Notes: generated by a model not told the origin, from the letters alone. Shown: positions 1-9,074, numbered from the stretch's first letter. The stretch is DNA of 64,000 bases from Hanamia caeni (GCF_003721595.1 NZ_RJJR01000002.1:186001-250000); one strand, 5' to 3'. Made by a program: numbers and translations.

Positions 1-917
1 CTTTAAAATTATGTGGAATAACTACAGCGCACCTGTCTGACCCGAAACCTACAAATTTTATCAGGAAAAATGCGGAAGATTCAATTGTAAATACACTTTC
101 TATTTCTTCGGAAACTTCTTTTTGCATCGGGGCAAGCGATGGTTGCCTCGCCAACCTGGGAAGTTATGCTATGGAAAAAGGTTCAGCGGCACTGACTATC
201 GGCACCAGCGGTGCAGTCAGAATTGCAAATCCGAAACCGGTTTATAATTATGCAGAAATGACTTTCAATTATTTGCTGGATGATAAAACCTTCATCTGCG
301 GCGGGCCGGTAAATAATGGGGGCAATATAGTGCAATGGTTATTGGGTTCTTTTTTAAAAATAGAAAAACCATCGGATGAAGATTACGACCAACTTTTTAA
401 ACGAATAGATGCCGTTGACGCAGGCAGCAAAGGTTTGTTGTTCTTGCCCTATTTGTATGGAGAACGGGCACCGGTTTGGGATGGCAGGGCCAGCGGTGTT
501 TTTATGGGAATACAACCATCGCATACACAGGATTATTTCTTACGTGCTACGCTGGAAGGAATTTGTTACTCTATGAACGAGGTAGTACAAATAGTAGAAA
601 AGTCAACACAAAAAATTGATAAGCTCATCGTTAGTGGTGGATTAATCCGCTCCAAGGTATGGATGCAAATCCTGTCAGATATCACGGGAAAAAAGCTTTA
701 TGTCATCGAAACACAGGATTCATCAGCAGTTGGCGCAGCATTGCTCAGTATGAAAACAATGAAAATGATTAAAAGCTATTCTTCCTTAAAGCCGGCGGTT
801 AGCCAAATCGTAAAACCGGATTTTAAGAACCACAAAAGGCATGAAGCAAATTATGCGGTGTTTAAAACCCTATATCCGGCATTGAAAGATTCAATGCACA
901 GAATAAATGAAAAATAA
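1..917 (+). CDS. gntK: Gluconokinase, FGGY carbohydrate kinase family (5' end missing)
   Basis: Probable gluconate kinase (gluconate + ATP to 6-phosphogluconate). The frame is open from the first bases of the window, so the gene starts before base 1; the ATG at 171 is internal because conserved FGGY sequence (FCIGASDGCLANLGS) lies upstream of it. About 304 residues are visible of a family length near 490-500, so roughly the last 60 percent is present. LTIGTSGAVR belongs to the sugar-kinase ATPase core, and VSGGLIRSKVWMQILSDITG followed by SAVGAALL is the C-terminal FGGY signature. It converges on the M19 dipeptidase gene 22 bp away. Gluconate is inferred from the GASDG/GTSGAVR pattern; another FGGY substrate is possible. 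Confidence 0.82.
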   Translation, partial: LKLCGITTAHLSDPKPTNFIRKNAEDSIVNTLSISSETSFCIGASDGCLANLGSYAMEKGSAALTIGTSGAVRIANPKPVYNYAEMTFNYLLDDKTFICGGPVNNGGNIVQWLLGSFLKIEKPSDEDYDQLFKRIDAVDAGSKGLLFLPYLYGERAPVWDGRASGVFMGIQPSHTQDYFLRATLEGICYSMNEVVQIVEKSTQKIDKLIVSGGLIRSKVWMQILSDITGKKLYVIETQDSSAVGAALLSMKTMKMIKSYSSLKPAVSQIVKPDFKNHKRHEANYAVFKTLYPALKDSMHRINEK

Positions 918-938
918 AAAATTACAATAAAACTTGCT

Positions 939-2012
939 TTACTCCCACGCCTTTTCCAAAAAGCGAACCCAGTTTTTCCACATGATATTTTCCACATCTT
1001 CATCAGAATATCCACGTTCTTTCAGTATTGAAGGAATTTTTTGCAAATCCGCAATGCTGTTCAAATCAGCAGGGCATTGCTCAGTTCCAAATGCGCCATC
1101 CAAATCAGTTCCGATTCCTGAGTGCAAAGAGTTGCCGGCAAGTTGACAAATATGATCAATATGGTCAATAACGGTTGAGATATAAACGTTTTCTGCCCCT
1201 GGTTTGGATGTTCCTCTTATCCAGCCAGGTTTCAACATCCACGCATCAAAGGCGCCGCCAATAACCGCCCCGCGCTCAATCAAAACTTTTATTTGTTCGT
1301 CAGAAAACTGGCGATTGTGCGGAACTAATGCACGGCAATTATTGTGGCTTGCCCAAACGTGGCCATTGAAATGATCCAGCGCTTCCCAAAAACTTTGATC
1401 ACATAAATGCGTGGCGTCTAAAATGATATTTAGCCGTTCCATTTCTTTTAATAATTCTCTTCCTTTATTTCCAATTCCACCTTCGGAATCTGTTCCGTAA
1501 GCATAAATGCCGGGGCCATAATGCGCAGGGCCAATAGCGCGAAGGCCGCTTTGATACGCTTTTTCAAGGTAGTGAAAGTTGATAATCGAATCTGCGCCTT
1601 CGAGACTAAGAATATATCCGATTGGCAACTTTTCTTCATTTTTAGACAAGCACTTCTCAACATGATTTTTCAAAGATTCAGCGTCGGTTATTTGCAACAT
1701 TTCGCCGGCATCTTCCATCGTTTTATACCACGCAAGCTGCCCTTGTGTTTGCGCCCATGCCTGCTGCTGCGAATGCCAACCGGGTAGTTTTGAAGTTGGT
1801 TTTACGAATCGTGAAATCTGCGTTGCCACACAAATGCCAATATTTCCTTTTTGCATTTCCGGAAAGCAAACCGTTCCGTTTTCACGGTCTGGCTTATCGG
1901 TTAATCCCCTTTCCCTTTCACGGATTTCCGGTAATGACCGCGTCAGGTCGCGGTTCCATTCCATGGCATTCATGCTGAGGTCGAGATGGGCATCAAAGAT
2001 GAGTGGGGGCAT
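939..2012 (-). CDS. Membrane-dipeptidase-like M19 (renal dipeptidase family) metallopeptidase
   Basis: Dizinc dipeptidase of family M19, 357 residues, a normal length. The zinc ligands of the family can all be placed: H9 and D11 in DAHLDL, E138 in LSLEGAD, H202 in DATHLCD and H223 in WASHNNCRAL; GTDLDGAFG near the C-terminus is also a family motif. No signal peptide is visible, so the protein is probably cytoplasmic. Bacterial M19 enzymes cleave dipeptides and often accept a D-residue at the C-terminal position (known family property). The nearby D-amino-acid-type PLP enzyme and RidA protein fit that substrate class (inference). A ParDE-type pair separates it from those genes. Confidence 0.9.
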   Translation of the reverse strand: MPPLIFDAHLDLSMNAMEWNRDLTRSLPEIRERERGLTDKPDRENGTVCFPEMQKGNIGICVATQISRFVKPTSKLPGWHSQQQAWAQTQGQLAWYKTMEDAGEMLQITDAESLKNHVEKCLSKNEEKLPIGYILSLEGADSIINFHYLEKAYQSGLRAIGPAHYGPGIYAYGTDSEGGIGNKGRELLKEMERLNIILDATHLCDQSFWEALDHFNGHVWASHNNCRALVPHNRQFSDEQIKVLIERGAVIGGAFDAWMLKPGWIRGTSKPGAENVYISTVIDHIDHICQLAGNSLHSGIGTDLDGAFGTEQCPADLNSIADLQKIPSILKERGYSDEDVENIMWKNWVRFLEKAWE

Positions 2013-2091
2013 TAGCTGTGGTTTATTATCGCATCATTTTTTTGATGGTTGGTTACAGAAATAGTAAGAATTAAAATTGTTTAAAAAAAAT

Positions 2092-2391
2092 CTATTCACC
2101 TAATTTGCTTTGAATATCCATGCTTTGATGCAGCACTCTGATAATTTCAACAAGTTTTTCCGATTCATTTATCTGGTAAAAAATCAAGTGTGAATTTACT
2201 TTTGTACGAAGATATCCTTTTCTGATATTGCTGTAATCCTTACCCGATTTTGGGTTTTTTGAAATGTATTCGATTTCGTTTAGCAATTGATTGTAATATC
2301 TATCTGCCTGTTCAATTAACCAATGTTCAAAAGTATAAAGCCAAATCTCTTCCAAATCGAGCGAAGCTTCCTTACTAATGTTATAATTCAT
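2092..2391 (-). CDS. parE: ParE/RelE-family toxin
   Basis: Small toxin of the ParE/RelE superfamily, 99 residues. The N-terminal pattern YNISKEASLDLEEIWLYT, the central NPKSGKDYSNIRKGYLR and the late HLIFYQ...VEIIRVLHQSMD match the ParE fold (two helices, then a beta sheet ending in the RVLHxxMD motif). The start codon overlaps the antitoxin stop codon as ATGA (4 bp), the usual coupling in these modules. ParE toxins generally poison DNA gyrase, RelE toxins cut mRNA; the RVLHQSMD ending favours ParE (known for the family, not tested here). Confidence 0.88.
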   Translation of the reverse strand: MNYNISKEASLDLEEIWLYTFEHWLIEQADRYYNQLLNEIEYISKNPKSGKDYSNIRKGYLRTKVNSHLIFYQINESEKLVEIIRVLHQSMDIQSKLGE

Positions 2392-2639
2392 TTCTCAATT
2401 GAATGTTTTTGGTGTAATTCATTCAAAAAATCTTCCCGGTTAAATCCGGAAACAAATCCAGACCTTTCCCCCTTTTTCAATTCCTTTATTAATTGTGCTT
2501 TTTTACTTTCTTCAAACTCGAATAGCCTTAGTGCAGCTTTAATTACTTCGCTGGCAGATGAAAATTTTCCGGAATTTACCTGCTTATTTATATATTTCTC
2601 AAAATAATCGCCTAAAGATATTGATGTGTTTTTAGCCAT
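2388..2639 (-). CDS. parD: ParD-family antitoxin
   Basis: Antitoxin partner of the ParE-like toxin, 83 residues from the chosen start. I chose the ATG at 2639 (MAKNTSISLGDYFEKY) because this matches the normal ParD N-terminus; an in-frame ATG at 2669 would add ten unlikely residues. The first half, with SISL...VNSGKFSSASEVIKAALRLFE, is the ribbon-helix-helix DNA-binding domain; the C-terminal charged tail is expected to wrap the toxin. The gene precedes the toxin and presumably represses its own promoter. Together they sit between the dipeptidase gene and the D-amino-acid enzyme gene. Confidence 0.88.
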   Translation of the reverse strand: MAKNTSISLGDYFEKYINKQVNSGKFSSASEVIKAALRLFEFEESKKAQLIKELKKGERSGFVSGFNREDFLNELHQKHSIEK

Positions 2640-2704
2640 AAAAAGACTTTTTACAAATATACCAAACACTACAACTATTTAAAACTGCTGTAATTTGACG
2701 GTGT

Positions 2705-3823
2705 CTAAAATGTAATTCTCTTCCTCCTCGCCACCACATTCCAATTATCAATTACATTTCCATTTTCCACAATTACAGCTTCATCATACAAAGCCACCGT
2801 CGGACAAATATGATACGGAACACCGTACAATGCATCGCCTACATTCCAGTTTTCCCAATCTTTCACTTTAATTACGAGGTGTTCTTCGCTTTGTGATTTG
2901 ACTTCGTAATTTTTAAGGTTCATAAAAAAAATTCTTTTGTCAATTGGATTTTCTGCGGCTACTGATTTATGTCCAAGGTCGGTAGTAATCAATCCCGGTG
3001 CAGGTTTTGAAATAATTCTTGTGAACAAAACTGCTGCAAATTCGAATGGTTGCTCAGCTAATAACTGGTCATATCCATAATCCCACAACAAACACGTTCC
3101 GGGGCTGCAATCGACATTTTTGTTTAATGCGTGAACGGTAAATGTCGGTGTTCCTCCTGCAATAATTTTCACCTCCGGCAAATTAGAAACCTGCTTTATT
3201 TGCTCTTTTACTGCATTTAATTTTTCAAACTCCTTTTGGCAATTTTGCTTTCTTGTTTCAAAATCTGCATCCCGGATATGGCCATCGTACACATGTAATC
3301 CATGAAAAATAACATTCGGCATTTGCTGAATTTTTTTGAACAAATCGATTAATTGTTCACCCGCTGTAATGCCGGTCCTATTCATACCATCATTTACGTC
3401 AATAAATATATTGGCTTTGAGGTTTTCCTTTTGAAATAAATCGTTTAGCATTTTTGCAGAATCCAGGTTGTCCACTAACGAAGAAAAATCTATTTCCGGA
3501 TAATTTTTTATGAGGGAAATAAAACGCTTTGCCTTTGCGAAATTTAGTTGATAAGCCAGCAAAATATTTTTGGCGCCGGCCTCTGAAAGCATTTCCGCTT
3601 CAGCGATTGTAGCACATTTAAACTTGGTAATGCCAGCATCCAATTGCATTTTTACAATCTCTGCAATCTTATGTGTTTTCACATGAGGCGCCAGCCTTTT
3701 GGGATCGCCAACAATCTGAACCATTGTCCTGATGTTACTGGCAACGCGTTCTTTGTAAATTAATAATGCAGGAGAATCGATTTCATCGGGATTATTAAGC
3801 ACATACCATTTTTTGTCAGGCAT
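2705..3823 (-). CDS. D-threonine aldolase / D-serine dehydratase-like PLP enzyme (alanine racemase fold)
   Basis: PLP enzyme of the D-TA family, 372 residues. HVKTHK at 47-52 contains the PLP lysine (probably K49), GGTPTFTVHA and SPGTCLLWDYGY are the family phosphate and substrate regions, and YHICPT at 337-342 is the metal site. H338 and C340 form an H-x-C pair as in the zinc-dependent D-serine dehydratase of vertebrates, whereas bacterial D-threonine aldolases usually have H-x-D. This suggests a D-serine/D-threonine dehydratase rather than an aldolase (inference). The gene overlaps the upstream RidA gene by 8 bp, so the two are probably translated together. A dehydratase would make 2-aminoacrylate, a RidA substrate. 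Confidence 0.85.
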   Translation of the reverse strand: MPDKKWYVLNNPDEIDSPALLIYKERVASNIRTMVQIVGDPKRLAPHVKTHKIAEIVKMQLDAGITKFKCATIAEAEMLSEAGAKNILLAYQLNFAKAKRFISLIKNYPEIDFSSLVDNLDSAKMLNDLFQKENLKANIFIDVNDGMNRTGITAGEQLIDLFKKIQQMPNVIFHGLHVYDGHIRDADFETRKQNCQKEFEKLNAVKEQIKQVSNLPEVKIIAGGTPTFTVHALNKNVDCSPGTCLLWDYGYDQLLAEQPFEFAAVLFTRIISKPAPGLITTDLGHKSVAAENPIDKRIFFMNLKNYEVKSQSEEHLVIKVKDWENWNVGDALYGVPYHICPTVALYDEAVIVENGNVIDNWNVVARRKRITF

Positions 3824-4343
3824 TTTCTATTTCAATTTCAGTAACGGATTTTGAAATTACCACTTCATCTGTATCATCGGCAAGTTCGAAAATGGCTTCT
3901 ATTTCCACGGAAATATTTCCAGGCAACGAGCCCATGCCTACAGCGCTCCTCGCACCCACACCGTTTTCCGGTCCCCATACTTCTGCAAACAATTCGCTGC
4001 AACCGTTGATAACAAAAGGATGTTGTTCAAAATTTAAAGTACAGTTTACCATTCCAAAAACTTTGATCACTCTCTTAATTCGATTTAAACTCCCAAGATT
4101 AGATTTTAAGGTAGATAAAATGGTAAGCCCGGTTTGTTTCGCGGCCACCTTTGCTGCTTCTGCGTTTATATCAAAACCTACTTTGCCTTTTATCAAAACA
4201 CCTTCTTCCAAAACAGGCCCATGCCCCGAAACATAAATTAAATTATCTACCTGCAGCATTGGCTTGTAAACACCGGCCGGCTTGGGGGCCGGGGGCAACT
4301 TCTCTCCGGTTTTTAAAAAATTTTCTTCAGGAGTTTGCAACAT
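3816..4343 (-). CDS. RidA (YjgF/YER057c/UK114) family imine/enamine deaminase
   Basis: RidA-family protein of 175 residues, longer than the typical 125-130 because of an N-terminal extension (LPPAPKPAGVYKPMLQ) and an acidic C-terminal tail. NLIYVSGHGP near the N-terminus and ARSAVGMGSLPGNISVEIE near the C-terminus are the family signatures, including the arginine that binds the substrate carboxylate. RidA proteins hydrolyse 2-aminoacrylate and related imines to keto acids and ammonia. The gene is first in a unit with the D-amino-acid PLP enzyme (8 bp overlap), which could generate exactly such imines. It is divergent from the MATE exporter gene. Confidence 0.88.
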   Translation of the reverse strand: MLQTPEENFLKTGEKLPPAPKPAGVYKPMLQVDNLIYVSGHGPVLEEGVLIKGKVGFDINAEAAKVAAKQTGLTILSTLKSNLGSLNRIKRVIKVFGMVNCTLNFEQHPFVINGCSELFAEVWGPENGVGARSAVGMGSLPGNISVEIEAIFELADDTDEVVISKSVTEIEIENA

Positions 4344-4487
4344 GGATTTTTTATGATTTTAAAATGAAAGATAAATAAAGGTAATGTTTTTCAGAAAGGC
4401 TTATAACCGTTTTCCTGTAACAACGGCGTTATTGCTTCCGGCATTAAATCTTCTTACCTTCACCAACTTTTTTTAAAATTTAAAATA

Positions 4488-5816
4488 ATGCCGTCACACC
4501 AGGCAAAAAGAACATTAAAGCTTGCGGGCCCTATCATCCTCGGAGAAGTGTCGCAGATGATGCTGGGCATTATCGATACGGCAATGGTAGGTGCTGTAAA
4601 TTATAAGCAGCTTGCGGCAGCCGCGCTGGTGATGAGCGTAATTAATATCCCGTTTGTGTTTGGAATAGGAATTACCATTTCTGTTTCGCAAATGGTTTCA
4701 ATGGCGCATGGCAGAAGGGATGGCAAGCTGGTAAGCCATTACCTGTACAATGGTTTTTGGCTGTGCGCTGTTTCAGCGGTTGCCATTTCTTTAGGAATTG
4801 AACTCAGCCACAATATTCTGTTTCACCTTGACCAGGACCCTGCAGTGGCGCAACTGGCTTTGCCCTATTTGCAAATAATGGGATGGTCGGTTATTCCGAT
4901 GTTGCTGTTCCTGGCGCTCAAACAATTTACCGATGGTTTGGAACATACCAGAACCGCCATGAACTTATCTCTCGCAGCACTTCCTTTAAATGTATTTTTG
5001 AACTGGCTGTTGATTTATGGAAACTGGGGTATGCCACGGCTGGAACTTACCGGTGCCGGATGGGCCACCTTAATTACCAGGGTATTGATTTTTATTTTTC
5101 TGGCGGTAATTGTATTGCACCATACCACCTTCAGAAAATATATTGCTATCAGAAGCATAGCATGGAAATTGAAATGGCAAACCATTAAAGAATTGCTTCA
5201 TATTGGGGTGCCAAGCAGCTTACAGATTTCTATGGAAGCCGGAGCCTTTGCAGTTTCGGGTATTTTGATAGGAACCATAGGTGCTATACCACAGGCCGCC
5301 CATCAAATAGCACTAAGCTGCGCCTCACTCACCTTTATGGTATCCATCGGCCTTTCGCAGGCCGGAAGTATCCGCACCAGCAACTCGTTTGGAAGAAAAG
5401 ACTGGCCACTTATCCAATCTATCGGAAAAAGCACACTTGTGATGGCGTTGATTTATGGCACATTTTGCGCGTTGATTTTTATTGTATTAAGAAAACAGCT
5501 TCCGCTATTTTTTAATGACGATGCTGCAGTAATTTCAATGGCTTCTTACTTGCTGGTATTTGCAGCCTTGTTCCAGATTTCTGACAGCACGCAGGCCATC
5601 AGCGCGGGATTATTGAGAGGAATAAAAGATGTAAAGGTGCCCACTTTTTTTATTGCGATTGCTTACTGGGCTATTGGCATCCCGGTGGGCTGTCTTCTGG
5701 CTTTTTATTTTAATATGGGCGCAGCCGGCATCTGGACAGGTTTTATAGCAGGCCTTACCTTTTCGGCCACGTTTTTGACTTTGCGGTTTAAAAAGATGGT
5801 AATAAAAAATCGTTGA
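4488..5816 (+). CDS. MATE-family multidrug/Na+ (or H+) antiporter
   Basis: Integral membrane exporter of the MATE family, 442 residues with about 12 hydrophobic segments in two repeated halves. The N-terminal GPIILGEVSQMMLGIIDTAM and the second-half start LLHIGVPSSLQISMEAGAF are the matching MATE motifs of each half. Members expel cationic drugs, dyes or metabolites using a Na+ or H+ gradient. It is transcribed alone, divergent from the RidA gene. The substrate cannot be told from sequence. Confidence 0.92.
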   Translation: MPSHQAKRTLKLAGPIILGEVSQMMLGIIDTAMVGAVNYKQLAAAALVMSVINIPFVFGIGITISVSQMVSMAHGRRDGKLVSHYLYNGFWLCAVSAVAISLGIELSHNILFHLDQDPAVAQLALPYLQIMGWSVIPMLLFLALKQFTDGLEHTRTAMNLSLAALPLNVFLNWLLIYGNWGMPRLELTGAGWATLITRVLIFIFLAVIVLHHTTFRKYIAIRSIAWKLKWQTIKELLHIGVPSSLQISMEAGAFAVSGILIGTIGAIPQAAHQIALSCASLTFMVSIGLSQAGSIRTSNSFGRKDWPLIQSIGKSTLVMALIYGTFCALIFIVLRKQLPLFFNDDAAVISMASYLLVFAALFQISDSTQAISAGLLRGIKDVKVPTFFIAIAYWAIGIPVGCLLAFYFNMGAAGIWTGFIAGLTFSATFLTLRFKKMVIKNR

Positions 5817-5901
5817 AATAAAAATCAGGCTGATAGCTGTTTAGAAAAAATTTTCTAATAGTGAATGAACAAATAAGTGAATTTCCTGTTTAGCATCAAT
5901 G

Positions 5902-6567
5902 TTATTCAGTGGGCTTTGCAGCTCGTTTTTGATCGAGAATGGATTTCTGCTTCGCTATTTCCTCTGTTTGCTTTTCCTGGTCATTTTTATTTTTGGCCAG
6001 GTCATCCTGCAGGCTTTTTATCTTCTTCTCCATTTTTGATTGATCTTGCTGCAGGCTTTTTAATTTTTTTTCCGCCTTATCCACTTCATCCTGTTGTTTC
6101 GTGATTGCAAGATTATAAGCAGATAAATTAATATTGCCCTGGAAACTGTTCATAAAAGCTACGCTATTGGCAGAGGGCTCAATAGCCGCTACGGACTTAG
6201 CGCCTTTTACCTTGTCTTCCGGAATGGCCCCGGCTTTTGTGGCTATCATTGTCACAATACTTTTATCTTTTTCTTTGCGGCTTTTGCGTTCAATTTTAAA
6301 TAAAACATCCTGCGGCTCATCAGCGTTTAAATCTTTTAACCGGGTATTCCTATATACCAAATAGCCTTTTGATTTACTTGCGCTATACCCTTCCGATTTT
6401 AACTTATTCACAATTACATCTTTTGTTTCATCCGGAGGAAGATTGTATTGCATAATGTAGCTCGGATATTTTTGGCCGTTATATTCCGCGGTAGTGGGCA
6501 TCGGCGCTTGTGCAAAAGCAAAAGCACAGGACAGTAAAGCAACAAATATTGTAAAAATGTATTTCAT
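5902..6567 (-). CDS. Secreted protein with C-terminal coiled coil, function unknown
   Basis: Unrecognised protein of 221 residues. Residues 1-20 (MKYIFTIFVALLSCAFAFAQ) form a signal peptide. The middle, about 25-125, is a mixed alpha/beta region containing GYSASKSKGYLVYRNTRL. Residues about 140-215 are a strongly heptad-like, lysine/glutamate/glutamine-rich coiled coil (KKLKSLQQDQSKMEKKIKSL). The protein is likely periplasmic or attached to the cell surface. A clean Bacteroidota -7 box lies about 20 bp before the start. No function is assigned. Confidence 0.75.
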   Translation of the reverse strand: MKYIFTIFVALLSCAFAFAQAPMPTTAEYNGQKYPSYIMQYNLPPDETKDVIVNKLKSEGYSASKSKGYLVYRNTRLKDLNADEPQDVLFKIERKSRKEKDKSIVTMIATKAGAIPEDKVKGAKSVAAIEPSANSVAFMNSFQGNINLSAYNLAITKQQDEVDKAEKKLKSLQQDQSKMEKKIKSLQDDLAKNKNDQEKQTEEIAKQKSILDQKRAAKPTE

Positions 6568-6586
6568 ATATAATTATTTTATTTTA

Positions 6587-6594
6587 CAAACTTA
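6587..6594 (-). promoter_or_regulatory. Bacteroidota -7 box (TAAGTTTG)
   Basis: On the minus strand TAAGTTTG fits TAnnTTTG exactly and lies 20 bp before the ATG of the coiled-coil protein gene. A TTTG occurs 25 bp upstream, longer than the usual 17-23 spacing, so the -33 element is doubtful. Confidence 0.45.
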
Positions 6595-6619
6595 TTCTTT
6601 TTTTGAATTGTAGATAAGG

Positions 6620-6655
6620 CAAAAAAGCATGACTTTTTTAATGCAGCCATGCTTT
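6620..6655 (-). terminator. Probable intrinsic terminator after the TonB receptor gene
   Basis: An 8-bp inverted repeat (AAAGCATG at 6624-6631 with CATGCTTT at 6648-6655) is followed on the minus strand by a short T run, 30 bp after the TonB receptor stop codon. The loop is long (16 nt), so the strength is uncertain. Confidence 0.5.
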
Positions 6656-6684
6656 AATTTCTGATAAAAAAGTCAAATACCCCT

Positions 6685-9039
6685 TTAGAATTTATAGCGC
6701 AAACTGACCATGAAATTTCTGGGCTCGCCCGGCCATTTACTTACATTATTATAGGCAGCCATCCAGTAAGTTTTATTGAAAAAGTTTTCAACCCTTAATG
6801 CCAGGCTAAATTTTTGAAAAGTATATTGTACACCTCCGTTAAAAATTATGTATCCCGGTAAAGACACAGAAGGATCCAATGTAGTTTTTTTACTTTCCAG
6901 TAAATATCCCGCGGAAATTGCCAGGCCTTTTATCACGCCTTTTTTGAATTCATATTTTACATGAGCACTTCCTGAGTTGCGGGGTGAATTTTCTAATCGC
7001 TGTCCTATTTGCGAAGGAGTTTTGCTTTCTATGATTTTTGCGTCACAGAAAGCATACGCAAAACTTGCGCTCAGAGATGGAGTAATATTGCCATTTGCCT
7101 CTAATTCTACGCCTCTGGATCTTACTTTTCCTTCCTGCACAAAAAGATCAGGATTGCCAATATCATTCGCATTTACAGCAACATTTTCAACAGATAGCTG
7201 GTACACTGAAAGAGAGGCAGCCAATTTGCCGGAGAAAAAATCAGCTTTCATGCCTGTTTCAAAAAGTTTGCTAACCTGAGGTTTAATGGGCTCATCAAAC
7301 TCCTGGGTGCTGCCTGAGGCTTCAAATGGATCAAAGCCTTTGTTATATGTGGCATAGGCGCTCAAATTTTCTTTCACTGCGTACACAAGGCCTATCCGGG
7401 GAAGGAAAACCTGCTGGTTAATTTCATCGTCTTCATCTTCGCCCCGGCCTTTGTAAAATTCCTCGCGAAGGCCTATCAATAGTTTCCACCTGTTAAAGCT
7501 GATTTCATTCTGCAAATAAATTCCTTGTGTGTGATACACATCGCCATCAACTTCTGTTGCGTCTGAATCAAAATCTGAAACCCGGTAGTTATTTACAGGC
7601 CGTTTCATATAACCAGGATTTAGTAAACTGAAAGTACCGACTATGCCACTTTCTTCTCCAAACTCATGGGGCTGCTCATAATACTTTTGATCCAAATTAA
7701 TGTTGCTCTGTATGTAATCATAACCAGCCACTACCTGATGATTCAGCCCGGCTGTTTTGAACTGGTAGGATAAATAATTGGAAATGGTGTTGGTAACTGT
7801 ATGGTATTTCCATTTTGTAAAATAGAGGCCGGTTGAATCATTGGTAATATAATCATGAAGGCCGTGGTCGGCCACATTTTGCTGCGTTATATAATTCAGG
7901 TAGCCCACGTTATAGCTCAGTCGATTATTTATTTTATAAGAAAAAGAGGCGATAGTAGCGAGGTCTGTCTCATGCAAATAATCTCCGGGTTGGCTTACAG
8001 TAAGTTTTACAGGCGTGGCCAAAAGATGGTCGCTATCCCGCATTCCAGGCTGTCCCCTGTCAAGAATCGTATAAGTGTTCGAAAGTGAAAAATCAAGATT
8101 GAGCGAAAGCCTGTCGTTTGGAATGAAAGATAATGACGGAGCTACCTGGTAAGCCTTTGAATAAAAAATATCACGAAACGATTTTGAATCGTCATAGCCG
8201 GCATTAATGCGATAAAGAAGTGTTTTGCTTTTGTTGATGGGCCCGGTATTATCGCCGGTGATCCTGAAATGATTCCATGAGCCGCCCGAAATATTTATTT
8301 CAGATTCTTTTTGACTCAGTGGTTTTTTAGTCACTAAATTAATGGTGCCTCCGGGATCGCCATTTCCGTATAAGGTAGAAGTAGGCCCTTTAATGATTTC
8401 CACCCTTTCGATATTTACCAGTATCGAATTGGTATAGGTGGTGTTATATCCGCGCAAGCCATTGATATCCCTGGCATTTTCGGCCCTGAAGCCCCGGATG
8501 GTGTATTCATCATATCCTGAATATTGATTAACGCCGGCCACGCCGCTGATTACATCTTTTACATTGAAAGCCATTTTATCAGCAATCAATTCTTTAGTGA
8601 TAGATGAAACAGATTGCGGGATGTCAATAGCGGCCGTTTGCGTTTTATTTACAAAAAAAGAATAATTGCTTTTGTAGGAGTGCAAGGTGCGGCCTTTAAT
8701 TTCTACAGTTTGAAGTTCAGGCACGTTTAACTGCAGAGAAATGATGCCCATATCAAGAGAACTCCCTTCATGAATTTGAACAGGTAATTTTAAGGCAAGA
8801 TATTCTGTGGAAGAGATAATTAAAGAATCAAACCCAGGCTGCAACCCGGATAAAATAAAGTATCCGCTATTATCAGTGTAAGTGAACTTATTTAATTTTT
8901 GAAGCGCCACCGTTACTGATTGGGCGGGCTTGCCATTGCTGTTCAAAATTTTTCCATATACCGAAGCCGAAGGTTTTTGAGACAATGCTGATAGGTGAAA
9001 TACTATCAGTAAAAAAGTAATGGTATGTTTCAAACTCAT
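6685..9039 (-). CDS. TonB-dependent siderophore-type outer-membrane receptor
   Basis: Outer-membrane active transporter of 784 residues. A signal peptide (about 1-20) is followed by a carboxypeptidase-regulatory-like domain (about 22-105, SASVYGKILNSNGKPAQSVT), then the plug (about 125-240, with DIPQSVSSITKELIADK, YTIRGF and GPTSTLYGNGDPGGTINLVT), and a 22-strand-type barrel ending in RYKF with the expected C-terminal phenylalanine. The plug wording IPQSVS and GDPGGTIN is that of ferric-siderophore receptors. It is not next to a SusD gene, so a glycan PUL is unlikely. A good promoter sits just upstream; no clear Fur box was found by eye. Import of ferric siderophore is inferred. Confidence 0.92.
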   Translation of the reverse strand: MSLKHTITFLLIVFHLSALSQKPSASVYGKILNSNGKPAQSVTVALQKLNKFTYTDNSGYFILSGLQPGFDSLIISSTEYLALKLPVQIHEGSSLDMGIISLQLNVPELQTVEIKGRTLHSYKSNYSFFVNKTQTAAIDIPQSVSSITKELIADKMAFNVKDVISGVAGVNQYSGYDEYTIRGFRAENARDINGLRGYNTTYTNSILVNIERVEIIKGPTSTLYGNGDPGGTINLVTKKPLSQKESEINISGGSWNHFRITGDNTGPINKSKTLLYRINAGYDDSKSFRDIFYSKAYQVAPSLSFIPNDRLSLNLDFSLSNTYTILDRGQPGMRDSDHLLATPVKLTVSQPGDYLHETDLATIASFSYKINNRLSYNVGYLNYITQQNVADHGLHDYITNDSTGLYFTKWKYHTVTNTISNYLSYQFKTAGLNHQVVAGYDYIQSNINLDQKYYEQPHEFGEESGIVGTFSLLNPGYMKRPVNNYRVSDFDSDATEVDGDVYHTQGIYLQNEISFNRWKLLIGLREEFYKGRGEDEDDEINQQVFLPRIGLVYAVKENLSAYATYNKGFDPFEASGSTQEFDEPIKPQVSKLFETGMKADFFSGKLAASLSVYQLSVENVAVNANDIGNPDLFVQEGKVRSRGVELEANGNITPSLSASFAYAFCDAKIIESKTPSQIGQRLENSPRNSGSAHVKYEFKKGVIKGLAISAGYLLESKKTTLDPSVSLPGYIIFNGGVQYTFQKFSLALRVENFFNKTYWMAAYNNVSKWPGEPRNFMVSLRYKF

Positions 9040-9074
9040 CCTTTAGTTTGGGTTTTATTCGGTTACACAAGTGG

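Noticed and set aside
171..917. Gluconokinase taken as a complete 248-residue protein from ATG 171
   Set aside because: Conserved FGGY sequence continues in frame upstream to the window edge, so the gene is simply cut.
5841..5858. Perfect palindrome TTAGAAAA-AA-TTTTCTAA as a terminator
   Set aside because: The loop is only two bases and the stem is nearly all A-T; a chance palindrome or a protein site cannot be told apart.
6685..9039. TonB receptor as part of a polysaccharide utilisation locus
   Set aside because: No SusD homologue or glycoside hydrolase gene is adjacent, and the plug resembles siderophore receptors.
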